64,000 bases of DNA, from positions 186,001-250,000 of the forward strand of contig VCJN01002436.1 in the NCBI GenBank assembly GCA_006384855.1, read 5' to 3'. Below the pieces are notes generated by a model. The model was given only the letters and a program-made list of their open reading frames with translations, did no database searches and had not been told where the DNA came from. The DNA comes from Tetraselmis striata. Lineage: Eukaryota > Chlorophyta > Chlorodendrophyceae > Chlorodendrales > Chlorodendraceae. Position 1 is the first letter of the stretch. The number at the start of each line of letters is the position of its first letter. Below are positions 12,901-23,596 of this stretch, piece after piece. The translations under genes and the position numbers were made by a program.

Positions 12901-15883
12901 GGTCTACGGGCTATGCCAAACCATTGTCGTAGGTCTACGTAGACCATTACGGGCCAATGGTCGTAGGACTGCAGTTGGCGCACGAGGTCAAGTGCTGGGG
13001 CGGCTTCGGCCGATGTCCCGGCCGGGGCGAACTTTACTTTACTTTTACGCCAATCCGAGCTCACCGGCCACCCGGGTACGGATGCTGTGACGGGACGACA
13101 TGCCAGGGACGGGAGCAGGTCACCCCTAAAAAAACCTAAACTCGGGTGTAAGTCGACTGGGACTTGGGTGATTGAGTTTCCCGGTGCGCGCATGCAGGTG
13201 ACCAAGACGCAGCAGGACATTTGGAACAACGCGCACCTGCAAAAGCAGCTGCTGCTGTCCGCCATCGACCTGTGCAACGCCGGCAGCAAGACGGGCGGCT
13301 ACGTCGTGTACTCCACCTGCTCCATGATGGTGGAGGAGAACGAGAACGTCATCAACTACGCGCTGCGCAAGCGGTGAGGGCCGCACACCCCGCCACCCGG
13401 CCGCGCTGCATTGGCGGAGCCAGCCTGCGTCTGGCTGACCGAACAAAAGTCGACAAGGATACCCCCCCCCCTCCCCGGCCCGCCCATTCAATTCGAAGTC
13501 TATCAATTCAGAGGGTTGTGTTTTCATGGTGCGTTGTACTTTTGAACCGACTTTCTCGAGCACTTCAACCAAACCTTCTCGCACGGGCACCCAGTTGCAT
13601 TCTCCGGTTGAACCGGTTGCTTCCCGTCACCGGGATAGTTCGGCCGAAAATAATTGGCCATGTGAGGACGGAAAGGGCTCCGAAATTTGCCCTACATAAG
13701 CAGTGTAGCCCCCGACGGGAAAGTATGGTCGTCAAAGTGGGGGGGGGGGGGGGGGGGGGTAAAAGCTGAGCGTTAAGGTTCATAGTGTACCATTTGAGTG
13801 TTTCCGCGGGTAATGACGAAATAGTGAACGCGGGGTATCCGCATCGCACTCTGCAACATATTCCGTGATGTATTCTGACATCATTCGCACTGATTCATAC
13901 CTTCACTCCGTATTTGTTTCGGGGTTAAAAGCGTCACTTTCATGAATACTCAATGTGTATGCGAGGGGGGGGGGGGGGGGGGGGGGGGGGGGCTATGCTC
14001 AAAGTGTTCTAGAGACGCTTTATATAAATATGGGCTTGTAAACGCGATTTTCCGGGAAAATGGATCACGAATTCAGACTTGAAAGTCGGCCATTCTGCTT
14101 CGAATGGCGACCGGGGAACGTCGGAATTCGGCGATATCTTAAGTAACATCGAATTATTGGGCCGGAAACGCGATTCTACCCTACGGATGCCAAAACCGAG
14201 TTGTGCCTTAGCGACTACGTAGCGACTACCCTCCATTCGATACTGATTGATCGAAAATTGACTTTCCATTAAAACCACATCCTTACAAGCGGAAAATTTT
14301 ATATTCCGGCCAGTGACAACTGCGGGAAACCCGTTCTCGTTTCATCGAGAAGTTTGCCGAACTGGTAGCGAGAGACTATCCGTACCGGCCGACATTCGGT
14401 CTTTCGTCAAGTAGTCGCTACCCGTACCGGATTGAATTCCCCCGTATGCGAGTACTTGTACATTATACATGGGATGCCATAACTATAATTTATATGTGGT
14501 AAAAAATGTAATTATATCCGTAATTTCCGCTGTGGCAATCTTTCGGACGGTCCGCCAGGGATGGTCTTGATTATACTCGTACCGGTGCCCGTAAGGCGAT
14601 TGGAGCATCGTACTCAACGGCGACCGCGTAATGACGTGCGCGGTGCGCTTGTACGTCGCCAGGGATGTGAAGCTGGTGTCCACGGGGCTGGACTTTGGCA
14701 AGGAGGGCCTCATCCGCTACCGCGAGCACCGCTTCCACCCCTCGTGCAAGCTCACGCGGCGCTTCTACCCGCACATGCACAACGTGGACGGCTTTTTTGT
14801 GGCCAAGCTGAAGAAGCTGAGCAACCGCAAGACGGTGCGCCCGGCGCTGCCCCCCCCCTCCCCTCCCCCCCCACTTCCCGTTTCTGTCCCCCACCCCCCT
14901 CCCCCTGCGGCTCTGCCCCCCCCCCCCCCCCCCCCCCTGTCTGCATCGATTAATATGTGTGTATGTATATGTGGATGTCGATGTACTTTGATGTGGGTCC
15001 AAACACGTCATTATACCGGCCAAAAGAAAACTGCGCACATTTTATATTGTAATGCTCACACGCAAACTAAATTGAGGTGGCCACCCTCTGGAGCGCAAGC
15101 CCTGACGTCGCGAGCGTGTGGCGCGCAGGCGGCGCATCCGGGCGGCGGCAACGACAGCGAGGACGAGGCGGAGCCGCCGATGTGGGCCACCACCGCGTCG
15201 CCGCTGCCGGCAGCCGCAGCCGCCACGGCGCCGCAAAAGGTGCGACCGGCCTCGCGCAGCCGCTGCGGGAACCTCGCCGCGCGACTCCCCCCCCCCCCCC
15301 CAATAACAAGCGGATAGCATCCGGGGCGATGAGGATTTCCATACAGAAAAGCGATTTGTGAGCGGCGGCCGCGTCGTCGCCGCGCTGACCCGACAATACG
15401 TCATCCTGAGCCCGCGGCCGCCCATGGGATGGTCAGCCAGGTCCGCCCCGCAGTGGCGGGTTGCTCGCCGCGTAGGCGCCAGCGCGGATCAGCCGTGTGT
15501 TGGTGCGGAGTGTGTGTCGGTTGCAACGCATGCCCTGAACAGCGCCCTCGCCGGGGTGGCGGGGTGCCGTGTCAGGGTACTGGCCGCGCACACCGGCGAT
15601 GCGGCGGCTGCCCGTTGCCGGCGCCGGCGTTGAAGTGTCGGAACGTGCGCTTGTGTCTGTGCCCCGGCACCCGCCGCCCGAGTCGCCGCGAGTCGGCCTC
15701 CGTGCGAGGGGCGGTGGGCGGGTCATTTGAGAGGGGCGGCGCGGAGTCGGGGCGATGAGGATTTCCATACAGAAAAGCGATTTGTGAGCGGCGGCCGCGT
15801 CGTCGCCGCGCTGACCCGACAATACGTCATCCTGAGCCCGCGGCCGGATGGTGCGCGAGTGTGTGGGTATGTTGTGGTAGGGT

Positions 15884-15916
<33 letters not shown>

Positions 15917-16434
15917 GACTGCAGAGCCGTCCCCTGCCGCCACCCTGGACTTCACTTCCACCCCCGCATGCTTACTTTCCATCGAGGACAGTCTTGCGGA
16001 TTCGCACTGTGGGCGGGTGGTGCAGGGAGTTGGGGTTTTCAGAAAGGGGTTTTAGGGTTTAGGGTTTGTCTCCGGGTGTCGAATTTTAGGGTTTGGGGGC
16101 TGAGCCTGTGCGCCGGCTGTGTCGTCCCCGGGGCCGCGCCTGTGCGTGCGGCATGCAGGGTAAGGGCAAGCGCGCGGCGGCGGTGGCGGCCCTGGAGGCG
16201 GAGGCGGAGGCGCTGGTGGAGGCGGCGCCGGAGCCGGTGAAGAAGGCGAAGAAGGAGCCGGCCATCGTGCGGAAGGCGCGCGAGGAGCTGCTGGCGGAGA
16301 TGAAGGCGAAGAAGGCGGCGGCGCGGGGCTCAGCGGCGGCGGTAGCGCCCGCGAAGGCAAAGCCCAAGGCGGCCGGCAAGCCGGGGGCCAAGGCGGCGAA
16401 GGCCAAGGGAAACGGCAAGGCCACGAGGAAGTGA
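5700..16434 (+). CDS. NOP2: NOP2/NSUN1-type nucleolar rRNA (cytosine-5) methyltransferase, 15 exons
   Basis: Exons: 5700-5888, 7226-7400, 7641-7801, 7948-8127, 8730-8807, 9446-9547, 10090-10203, 10631-10708, 11182-11302, 11416-11534, 12299-12385, 13198-13373, 14663-14834, 15129-15239 and 16159-16434. Together they make 2139 nt, 712 aa, with every phase consistent. The family enzyme methylates a cytosine in large-subunit rRNA in the nucleolus and aids 60S assembly. Visible landmarks: a Lys-rich start, long Glu/Asp runs (exons 2-3), [33 protein letters not shown], the SAM loop [20 protein letters not shown] (motif IV Cys) and [12 protein letters not shown] (motif VI catalytic Cys), [17 protein letters not shown], and a Lys/Ala-rich tail. 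The ATG at 5700 has G at -3 and +4. Introns 4 and 6 use GC donors (GAG|GCGAGC). Many introns carry long C tracts. Confidence 0.95.
6054..7100 (+). repeat. Tandem repeat B, five copies in NOP2 intron 1
   Basis: A conserved ~90-base core (starting GATGACAACCATTTGATACC and ending near CACTGATGCGCG) starts at 6054, 6267, 6501, 6750 and 7010. The spacing of 213-260 bases grows because the linkers contain variable G tracts and (TG)n runs. The last three units are nearly identical, including the linker GGTCCAGGGCCGCCGCCGCA. A sixth copy sits at about 48488-48590 in reverse orientation, in an AP2-gene intron and again beside a TG/CA microsatellite. Confidence 0.92.
6880..6929. repeat. (GC)n(TG)n microsatellite
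   Basis: An alternating purine-pyrimidine run, first CG then TG, lies in the linker of repeat B. A shorter TG run is near 6627-6646. Such runs can form Z-DNA. Confidence 0.9.
8371..8520. repeat. Degenerate telomere-like motifs
   Basis: Several TAGGGTTT/AACCCTA-type words in both orientations are scattered in NOP2 intron 4. Similar short runs are near 16047-16098, 25515-25545, 28139-28196, 56315-56335 and 62127-62142. None is a perfect long array. Confidence 0.6.
8951..9140 (+). repeat. Dispersed repeat A in NOP2 intron 5
   Basis: This is an uninterrupted copy of the family: ACTGGCCTTCAATTAGTCTT, GAATGCTTCGGCAATTTGCT, a GGGTCGCCTACC segment, CGTCGTAGAGACGCTGCAAGG-like core, then a GTCCCGGGGGC end followed by an A-rich stretch. 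Because it is uninterrupted, it shows the empty site used to size the insertions in the copies at 16.8 and 30.1 kb. Confidence 0.85.
9600..9960. repeat. Low-complexity TATG/TATA-rich tract
   Basis: A run of TATATG/TATGTA-type words fills most of NOP2 intron 6. A similar tract occurs at about 10330-10490 in intron 7. The repetitive open frames across it are artefacts of the simple sequence. Confidence 0.8.
12761..12832 (+). other. tRNA-like remnant in NOP2 intron 11
   Basis: It contains GGTTCGATTCC, a perfect Pol III B-box, preceded by a stem-like TCTCG/CGAGA segment and a GGTTGAGCGG D-arm-like stretch. The T stem has a mismatch and no acceptor stem can be paired, so this is not a functional tRNA. 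It may be a tRNA pseudogene or the head of a SINE. Confidence 0.35.
15322..15846. repeat. Perfect 99-bp direct repeat pair in NOP2 intron 14
   Basis: 15322-15420 and 15748-15846 read as identical over 99 bases (starting CGGGGCGATGAGGATTTCCA) and are 426 bases apart. The intervening 327 bases are GC-rich with no recognised domain. This may be a recent tandem duplication or a small element with long direct repeats. Confidence 0.85.
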
Positions 16435-16861
16435 GGGGGGGGGCGGCGGGTGCGCAGTAGGATGGCGCTAGGAAGGGTTAGGCGCGCCGGCACTGGCGGA
16501 GGCGGCAGCGATGGCGGAGGAGAGAGAGCGGCGCGGAGCATGTAAGCACCTCTGACCAGCCTCGGCGCAGGGTGCCTTCCCGCCCCTCCCGGCCCACTGA
16601 GCTCACTGCAGCACACACGGCAGCCGGAACTGTTGGCGGCACGGTGCAGCGAGAGGGGCGGAACATGGCAACTTGGGGCTTGCCCCAACTCGCGTTACTC
16701 GAATGGGCCGACGCCCAAACGGGTAGGACGGACCTTTCGTGGCCAGTGCCGGGTATTTTGATGGCAGTGTTTTAGACGGTGATCCAACAGTGTTTGAAAT
16801 TTCGTCACTGGCTTTCAATTAGTCTTGCAGAATGCTTCGGCAATTTGCTTGATGACTATAA

Positions 16862-17897
16862 GAGGCATATCATACGGACATCGCGTCATCAGATAATCCT
16901 TGTCATCATCTACCGTTCGCGCACCGCGGGCTGCCACGTCGACAACGCTAACGCATGACAAGAGATGTGATTCATACGGACAAACATCAAGATTCGTTGG
17001 TCTGTCATCAGATATCGCAAGAAATCGTCCGGCGCTTCTAGTTCCGCCGCAGCCATCGGGCCAGCAAACACCATCTTTTCCCTCGTGTCTCTCGCCCCGT
17101 CCCTCCCGCACATCCACACTGGACAGTCATGGAGCGTCCCAGCTTTGCCGTAGACGAAGTTGGAGGGCTTGCACTTACCTACGGCAACGCGCAGTCGAAG
17201 GGCAGCGCGTTCCCTCGGATGCTGGCCGTTGCCGGGGCCGCACTGGACATAGACATGGACACACCGCATACAGACGAAGCGTACACCGATGAGGACGACA
17301 ACGGGGCCACGCCCCATGGCCACGCGGGCGCACGCCATCCTATCCGTGCAGGCAACGAGAAGCGCGACAGGGATCAGGCACTGCGCCGGCTGTCGAGGGA
17401 TGACCACGCGTGGGCGGGCGAGACGGGCGCAGCGCCGTGGCGGCGGCGGGCGAGGCTCCAGGGCTGCAGCCGCTGCGCCCCGCAAGTGCACGGGCCTTCG
17501 CGCGTAGCTCCCGCGGCGAAACCGTGAACCCAGGGGCAACATGACCCCCCATAGTGCGGGGAGGGGGGGTCTTCCATGTGGGTTCGCCCCGCCTGGGTGT
17601 CCGTTGCGGAGATTGCTCGGTGGAGCCTGCCATGGCGTCGGCAGGTGCTGGGCATGTAGGTAGGCTGGGCGAAAATGTTTTGAAAATGTGCTGGCCGAGG
17701 CTGCTATCTGATGACGCGTGTGCACTGTACACGGGGGCATTTCCATTTGGAAATGCCCCCGTGTACAATATACACGCGGGTCTATCATCAGATAGCGGCA
17801 CGGGGCATGTCATCAGTTATGACGTGGCACGCTCCGGTGCGAGTATTTATCCGATGACAGGATTATCTTATGACGCGATGTCCGTATGAAATGCCTC
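16862..17897. mobile_element. PIF/Harbinger-like DNA transposon, ~1.04 kb
   Basis: The ends are inverted repeats of about 45 bases, starting GAGGCATATCATACGGACAT on the left and matching the complement of the right end with few differences. A TAA is duplicated at 16859-16861 and 17898-17900. Three-base TWA duplications are characteristic of PIF/Harbinger and Tourist MITEs. No intact transposase was recognised; the 132-codon frame at 17129-17527 has an acidic stretch but no clear DDE motif. A 325-bp deletion derivative is at 27293-27617. Confidence 0.82.
17703..17796. repeat. Near-perfect 94-bp palindrome inside the transposon
   Basis: Arms beginning GCTATCTGATGA on each strand pair over about 43 bases, with a perfect core around TACACGGGGGCATTTCC and its complement. 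The loop is only a few bases near 17747. It would extrude as a long hairpin and may be a foldback element nested in the Harbinger-like element. Confidence 0.85.
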
Positions 17898-18856
17898 TAA
17901 CGGAGCGTCGCCTACCCAGAGCTTTCCGTAACTGGATTGCTGCCTACACGGCCGTCGTAGAGACGCTGCAAGGGTTTCACTGGTGCCAGTCCTGTCCCGG
18001 GGGCGGGAAAAAAAACATGGAAACATGGCGCACTGCTCTGCCAAGAGGGCTGCGGCTGCCCACTCACCGATGAGGGCCCGTGTGATAAGCCTTCCATTGG
18101 GCTTGTTTGCAACGTGTAAGAAATGTTGCTACAGTGCCCTTATGGTGCCGTTTGCCTTTGTCCTCTCGCAGGCGGGGAAGGCTCGTTTTCGCCGTGTCCT
18201 TGCGACCCTTGAGACCCGCTGGTTGGCAAAAACAATAAATACACAGACGGGTTTTCCGAACATCGCTTGGGTACTTGATTGCAGAGTTGCAATCCATCCC
18301 TGATTGTGCGCCCCTGGTTCAGCCCTGCCTTTCAAAGTAAGGTGTCGAAATTTTCAGAAGCTCCGCGGATGACCCAGCCAGTCATGCAAATGTTGTCCGC
18401 CAATACACGTTGATCGACAGATTCAGGGTCCTTTCATTGACCGATGTTTACATCAAGGACGGGGGGAGAACATCCAAACCGCTCTCCACCGACTCCATGA
18501 TCAGCTGTTGCTGCACCCTTTGTCTGACACCAGCTTTGCAGCTGTTTCAGGCATGCCACATCACCAGCTAGTTTTTGGGAGCGGGGGGCATGTTGGAGGA
18601 GGAGGAGGATATCCTAGTTAACCTCTAATATAACCTAGCTGGCCTCCGGGACGGACCCAGGTACATAGAATATCCTGGCGACTGCTGCGCAATACCGCGT
18701 CGGCTGACGCCCGCCATTTCATACAATTACCGACATTTCAAAGTTGAGTCTGGTTTTGCCAAAAGGTCGCGCAGGCTAATGTACACAAACAAGAGCCGAA
18801 ATTGGCAGGAAGGTGAAGTGAAAGCGCAGTGGAAGGAAAACGGAGTCAGGAGAGGC

Positions 18857-19996
18857 GCTGCGTGTAATGCAGCGAAACTGGAAGATGGCAGGCTCAACTG
18901 TTATGGCTGCTTTAATGCCTACTCGTGATGCACCCAAAAAGGGCGCAACGACAGGTGCCTAGTAATCCGTACCACTTAGCAGCTGCACGGTAGCTGGAAA
19001 AGCGGTTAGGGAAAGGAGGAAACCCCATAAACAAGTTCATAACATTTCAAAGTTGAGTCTGGTCTTGCCAGTGATGAGCGAACGGAGAGAGCGGTGGATT
19101 GACGGAGAAGGGGTAGCGCCAAGTCATGAAGAAGGCACCGGGAAGGCCACCGCTGCGGAGCCCTGTTGGACTTGGAAGTGGTAGAGGGGCGCGATGTGAC
19201 CGAAGAAGAACCACGCGCCAGGCGATGGAAGTACGTTGGGGTCGATGTGGGCGCCGAAACACGACATTAAAAGATATTCCTCCTGTGCCGGCAGACGCTG
19301 GTCATCTTGCTTGTGGTACTCGTTCGTTAGGCCGGTTCTCAGGGGGAAGAGTCCATGCACTCGGCTGATCGGTCGAACGGCCTCTTAACCAGACTCTGCT
19401 CGTTGCACTAGCTATGGCAGCGCGAGGTAGTGGTCCTCGTCACTCGCGGATCTTGCTCCGCTCTGGGCTATCTCTAGCAAGTCGGGGCGCACTGCGGCTC
19501 CCCCGCTGCGTGTCGGCTGTCCCGCGATGCGCTGCCCGGAACCGGAGCCATGTGCTCCGTCTCCACCACCAACACGGTCACGAGCCATCAACTGAGCCAA
19601 CGTTGTTGCAATCTCGCGGAACAATGAAGTCCGGACCTTCACGTCTGCTTGTAGCGATTCGAGCGTCGGCTCAACGACGGGTTCTTCTCCATTTGGCATG
19701 GTAACGCACAGAGGCACGGATGAGAATTTCACACACATGTGGTGAGCCGGGTGTGGTCTTGAACAACTTGGGGTGACCTTGCTCGCAACAGGTTGCGAGA
19801 CGACAGTTTATCGCTGCGTGCTGTAACGCACCGAAACTGGAAGATGGCTCATTTTTATGGCTGCTTTCATGTCTACTCGTGCCGCTGCACCCAAAAAGGG
19901 CGCAACGACAAGTGCCTAGTATCCCGTACCACTGAGCAGCACGGTAGCCGAAAAGCGGTTAGGGAAAGGAGGAAACCCCATAAACAAGTTTAGAAC
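18857..19996 (-). mobile_element. LTR-retrotransposon remnant with gag-like frame
   Basis: Two direct repeats of about 185 bases (18857-19043 and 19813-19996) share AACTGGAAGATGG, AAAAAGGGCGCAACGACA and GTTAGGGAAAGGAGGAAACC. Between them, on the minus strand, is a 108-codon frame (19738-19412) whose start, MPNGEEPVVEPTLESLQADV, reads like a short plant-type Gag N-terminus. No pol domain is present, so this is a non-autonomous or deleted element. TSDs were not identified. Confidence 0.5.
19412..19738 (-). CDS. Gag-like hypothetical protein in LTR remnant
   Basis: The frame has 108 codons from ATG at 19738, with a second ATG at 19699. It is hydrophilic with an acidic-helical N-terminal half (ATTLAQLMARDR) and a Gly/Ser/Arg-rich middle. 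Its position between two direct repeats suggests a gag relic, but no zinc knuckle is visible and no family was recognised. Confidence 0.35.
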   Translation of the reverse strand: MCVKFSSVPLCVTMPNGEEPVVEPTLESLQADVKVRTSLFREIATTLAQLMARDRVGGGDGAHGSGSGQRIAGQPTRSGGAAVRPDLLEIAQSGARSASDEDHYLALP

Positions 19997-20137
19997 ATAA
20001 TACGCAAGCCTGCGGTCGTGTAATACATCTGGCGGTCGTGTAATACTGCTTGCTTATCGCACCCCGCCCTCGCTCGCTCCCGCTCGCTTCGCGTCGGGCG
20101 AGTCCGATACGCAATAGCATTCCCTCATTCCTATTAG

Positions 20138-21013
20138 GCGCCTTTCGATACGGGTGGACGAGGCGGTGGACAGGTTCTAATCTAACCCGTACGAAAACGT
20201 ACAAAAGCATCTCGTCGACGCGCACTTCTACGGGCGTCCCGTATCAACTCGTCCACTGCCGTGCGCGATGGACATATTGAAATCGCCCAAAATCGCTGAT
20301 CTCGTCCACCATTCGGTGGATGAGTTCCTAATCAAAACAGTACTTATTAGCGCCCTTACATGCGCCAACCCATGCTACTACCGCGCGCGCCGCGGCGCCG
20401 CCCCAACACCCCTCATCCCTACGCCCGTCACCATCACGCGCTGCGCTTTTGCCTCAAGGCTACACATTGGGAGTCGTCGATATATTTGGGCACTGCACTC
20501 CGTCGCCGTGTGCCACACGGTGTCTACTAAATAAGCTCGCCAATTTCTCGAGATGGCTGACCCGTCTCAAGATGTCCCCGCCCGTCATCGCATCGCATCT
20601 CTCTGCGGGCGATTTACTTGGGAGTGTTGTCGTCGCAGTCACAGAGTCTGTCCGGCGGCTGTTCGGGGTGTCCAAGGAGCAGCCGCCGCAACAAGCGCCA
20701 CGTGCAGAGGGTTCCTGCGCATCGGTTCCTCACGATAAGGCGACGGAGAAGCAAGGGCAGCCTTCGATAGGGTGCCTTGTTCGGGTGATGGCGGCGCCGC
20801 TATCTCTTTCGCACCGTCATCCGCAGGCAATCTTATCCCAACGACTTTGTCACTGCGCGCGGTCCGATTGTCCATTTCATCTTGTCCACTCCGAAATCTC
20901 GTCCACCCGTAGCGAAAGCACAGCAGCCCGCAACACGAGATGAACGGGATGAATTGAACCCGTACGGTACGTTCCCGGCGGATTAGAACCCGCCCACCCG
21001 TGTTGAAAGGCGC
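20138..21013. mobile_element. Putative terminal-inverted-repeat element, ~0.88 kb
   Basis: The left end GCGCCTTTCGATACGGGTGG and the complement of the right end (GCGCCTTTCAACACGGGTGG) match, and both continue into a GTTCTAATC word and a CCCGTACG word. Several GTGGACGAG/CTCGTCCAC words recur inside. No transposase was recognised and the TSD is unclear. Confidence 0.45.
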
Positions 21014-21309
21014 GTAATTCGCTCTTGGGGAAGACCAAGTCAAAATAACCGCACAACGCCTACCCGCCGCCGAATGCATATGGCGACATCGCGCATATGG
21101 CTAACAAGAAGTAATACGGTGACAGGCACGCGCGCAGGGCAATTCGAAACGGGCGTGTATACGGTCGTGTGCTGGCTGCGCTAGTGTCTGTATGTGTCGT
21201 TACTGCTATCTGATCTCTCCTCGGGATATTTCAAAAAAGTAGGCGCTCGATCTTTGTCGTTATCCATCGTTGGTTGCCCCCCCCCCCCCCCCCCCCCCCC
21301 CCCGCCCCC

Positions 21310-22321
21310 GAGCCGCCGAAAACCACTGGTCGACCATGGCTTTCTCGTTAACCGTGGTCGACCATGGTCACGACCAAGACCACGATCCAGCCGTGGCGGG
21401 CAAGCCGGCCGGCCCGCGGGAATGGGATTACGGGATACTTTGAGCGGTTGTAATGTGGATTTAGCAGCGGGATAAATCAATTTAGACATGGCAGTGGTTA
21501 GCGCGCGCAATGGGAGTTGGCCGCGCCCATTGGGGGGCGGCGGGTGCGCGTCCCGCCCGCCCAGAAATTCTATATATAATTTGCAATCCGCGCGTCAGAT
21601 CCAAAGCGCCAGCAGCCGGGCGCCAACCGGGCAACCGGGCTACAACCTACACGGGTGTGCGCAGACTCGCACCGAGCACATCTATCGGCACGCGCTTTAG
21701 CACGCTGCGAAATCCGGCATTCAGCCACCAGCCGCCCAACCCACGCTGCCCAACTCGCCAACTTGCCAAGATCCTGACACCCCGCCGTTGCCTGCTATGT
21801 CGCACATTACGGCCAAAGCAAGCGCCAATTGGGCGCACAATGTGACCAAGGCGACGTACATCGTGGAGGGCATGAGAAAGGGAAAACCCGTCTTGCAGTG
21901 CAGCAAATGCAACTATATTCCTGAGGAAAACAAGAGCTGCGATTGGCAGCTCATGCCGGACAAAACTACTAAAATGAAGGCGCACCTGGCGATCGATTGC
22001 GCTGTACTGCGACCTGCAATGAAATGTGAGGACGCCAAGCTACAACATACCATGTTGATAACCATGAAAGAAAGCTCTCTCCACAGCTGAGACATGTCTC
22101 TTATCGCGTCAAGAATCATACCGCAACATGCGATTAGCATGTGCCTAGAACTGCAATGTTATAATATTAGATGCACAATTGAACCAACATTATTGCATTC
22201 TTAACAGTCTTAACAGTACTTTGAAGCTGCACACAAGAGCAACCATGCCTGCCGAAAAACCATTGCCGACCATGGTTTACCATACTCATGGTTAATCATG
22301 GTTCAACCACGGCGGCGGCTC
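21310..22321 (+). mobile_element. hAT-like element with BED-type zinc finger, ~1.0 kb
   Basis: Both ends read GAGCCGCCG inward, followed by several subterminal ACCATGG words, and both sit against C tracts. Inside is a TATATATAA box near 21570 and a small BED-finger frame (21797-22090). The catalytic part of a transposase is missing, so it is non-autonomous or truncated. The superfamily is inferred from the BED finger and subterminal repeats; the TSD is hidden by the C tracts. Confidence 0.5.
21797..22090 (+). CDS. BED-type zinc finger fragment (transposase N-terminus)
   Basis: The frame is 97 codons from ATG 21797 to TGA 22090. It contains a C-x2-C (LQCSKCNY), a tryptophan, then MKAHLAIDC, giving the C-x2-C-xn-H-x4-C spacing of BED fingers found at the N-terminus of hAT transposases. 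A TATA-like TATATATAA lies about 225 bases upstream. No DDE core follows. A domesticated small DNA-binding protein is possible, but location inside a TIR element favours a transposon relic. Confidence 0.5.
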   Translation: MSHITAKASANWAHNVTKATYIVEGMRKGKPVLQCSKCNYIPEENKSCDWQLMPDKTTKMKAHLAIDCAVLRPAMKCEDAKLQHTMLITMKESSLHS

Positions 22322-23596
22322 TACCCCCCCCCCCCCCCGCTGCAAGGGTTTCACTGGTGCCAAAAAAATAAGTGCAGTATCGTCCACGTGTACAGCCCCT
22401 GTCCTCGTAGGACGAAAAATGATCATCCGCGCGCGCGGATTTTGGCGCGTCGCAGCTGCTGATATGAGAGTCGTAACAAGTAGCCCTACTACGGGTGCGG
22501 GTGTAAGAACAATCCGGGACCCCCCGTGTGTTTCTTATAGGGGTGGTGCCCCTTTTGGGGTGTTCTCATGAGCCATGAAATAATATATGTTCTTATGGGG
22601 GTCATGATATCACTACAGGGGCACTGTGCTCCACAAGGGTGAAGTGTGGAGTTTGGGGAGGGGGAGGGAGGGGGGGGATATAGGCGTGCATTCCTGATGT
22701 TGATGAAGCTATTGCTCAGCATATATCTGTTCACTGTCCTCTTCTTCGGGTGGGGGAGGCGGGAGGCGTTGAAAGAAGTGGGTGATGGCTGACTGGCGTA
22801 GGTGTGCTATTTGAGACAAGCATGGGTTGCGCCCGTGTTTTTTTTTTTTGCAAGGCAATGCGGGCAAACAAGAACCGCCTCCTAAGTGGTGGCAAGGTTG
22901 GTCAGGAAGGCTGCGAGTTCTGCCACTACCGCAATTCTAGTCGCAAGATCCGTAGTTGCGTCCAGCGCGAAACAGCAGGTGGCTGATCCGCGCCCGATTG
23001 AACGCCGACGCCGATCGCGATATCGGAGCCACGAGACTTGTGGGAAACGATACAAGGCGCCGCCCCGATGGCCGCCCTTGCATGGTCGCTACGTCGCTAC
23101 CTGTACGGGTAGCGAATTCGTACTACGATGATCAGTACGAGGTAACTGTACGGGTAGTAGCGCGAGCAGACGACGACGATGGCAGCACACGGTCCTCATC
23201 AGCCGGATCCGCTGTCCTTATCCGTTCTTAAACTGGAAAGTTCAGGGAGAATGAGCACGGACTTTCTTATGGCGGTGGGTTCGCGGGAGAGCCCCCCCAC
23301 CCCCCCCCCCCCTCTATTCTTACACCGGTAATGTTCTCGTAGTTTCCGGTGTTAGCGATCCATCCCCCCCCCCCCCCCCCCCCCGGGCCGCCTGATCCTT
23401 TAGGGGCAGTGTTCCTTTAACCTACTGAAGTGTTTCTATATTTATACAGGGATACCGTCTACACAAGGCACGGACAGTACTGGGAAAAAGGCTACATTTC
23501 AAAATATGCAGCAGAACTCACTGCGCCGGGCCGCGGGGGTGTTCATATTAAATTTTTTTCTTGGTTATTACAGGGAGAGCGCGTCCAGAGAATGAA
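22322..23596. other. Spacer with no recognised gene
   Basis: It holds a short fragment of repeat A (about 22338-22365), C tracts near 23300 and 23365, and GTAC-rich sequence around 23095-23160. Open frames here are short and lack recognisable domains. Confidence 0.5.

Larger units (their letters stand above)
16679..18018 (+). repeat. Dispersed repeat A, split by a DNA transposon
   Basis: The 5' part (16679-16861) includes CGACGCCCAAACGGGTAGGA, a TTTTAGACGGTGATCCAAC segment and GGCAATTTGCTTGATGACTA. The 3' part (17898-18018) resumes with ACGGAGCGTCGCCTACC and ends in CCCGGGGGCGGG plus a short A run. The break matches the inserted element at 16862-17897 exactly. Confidence 0.88.
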
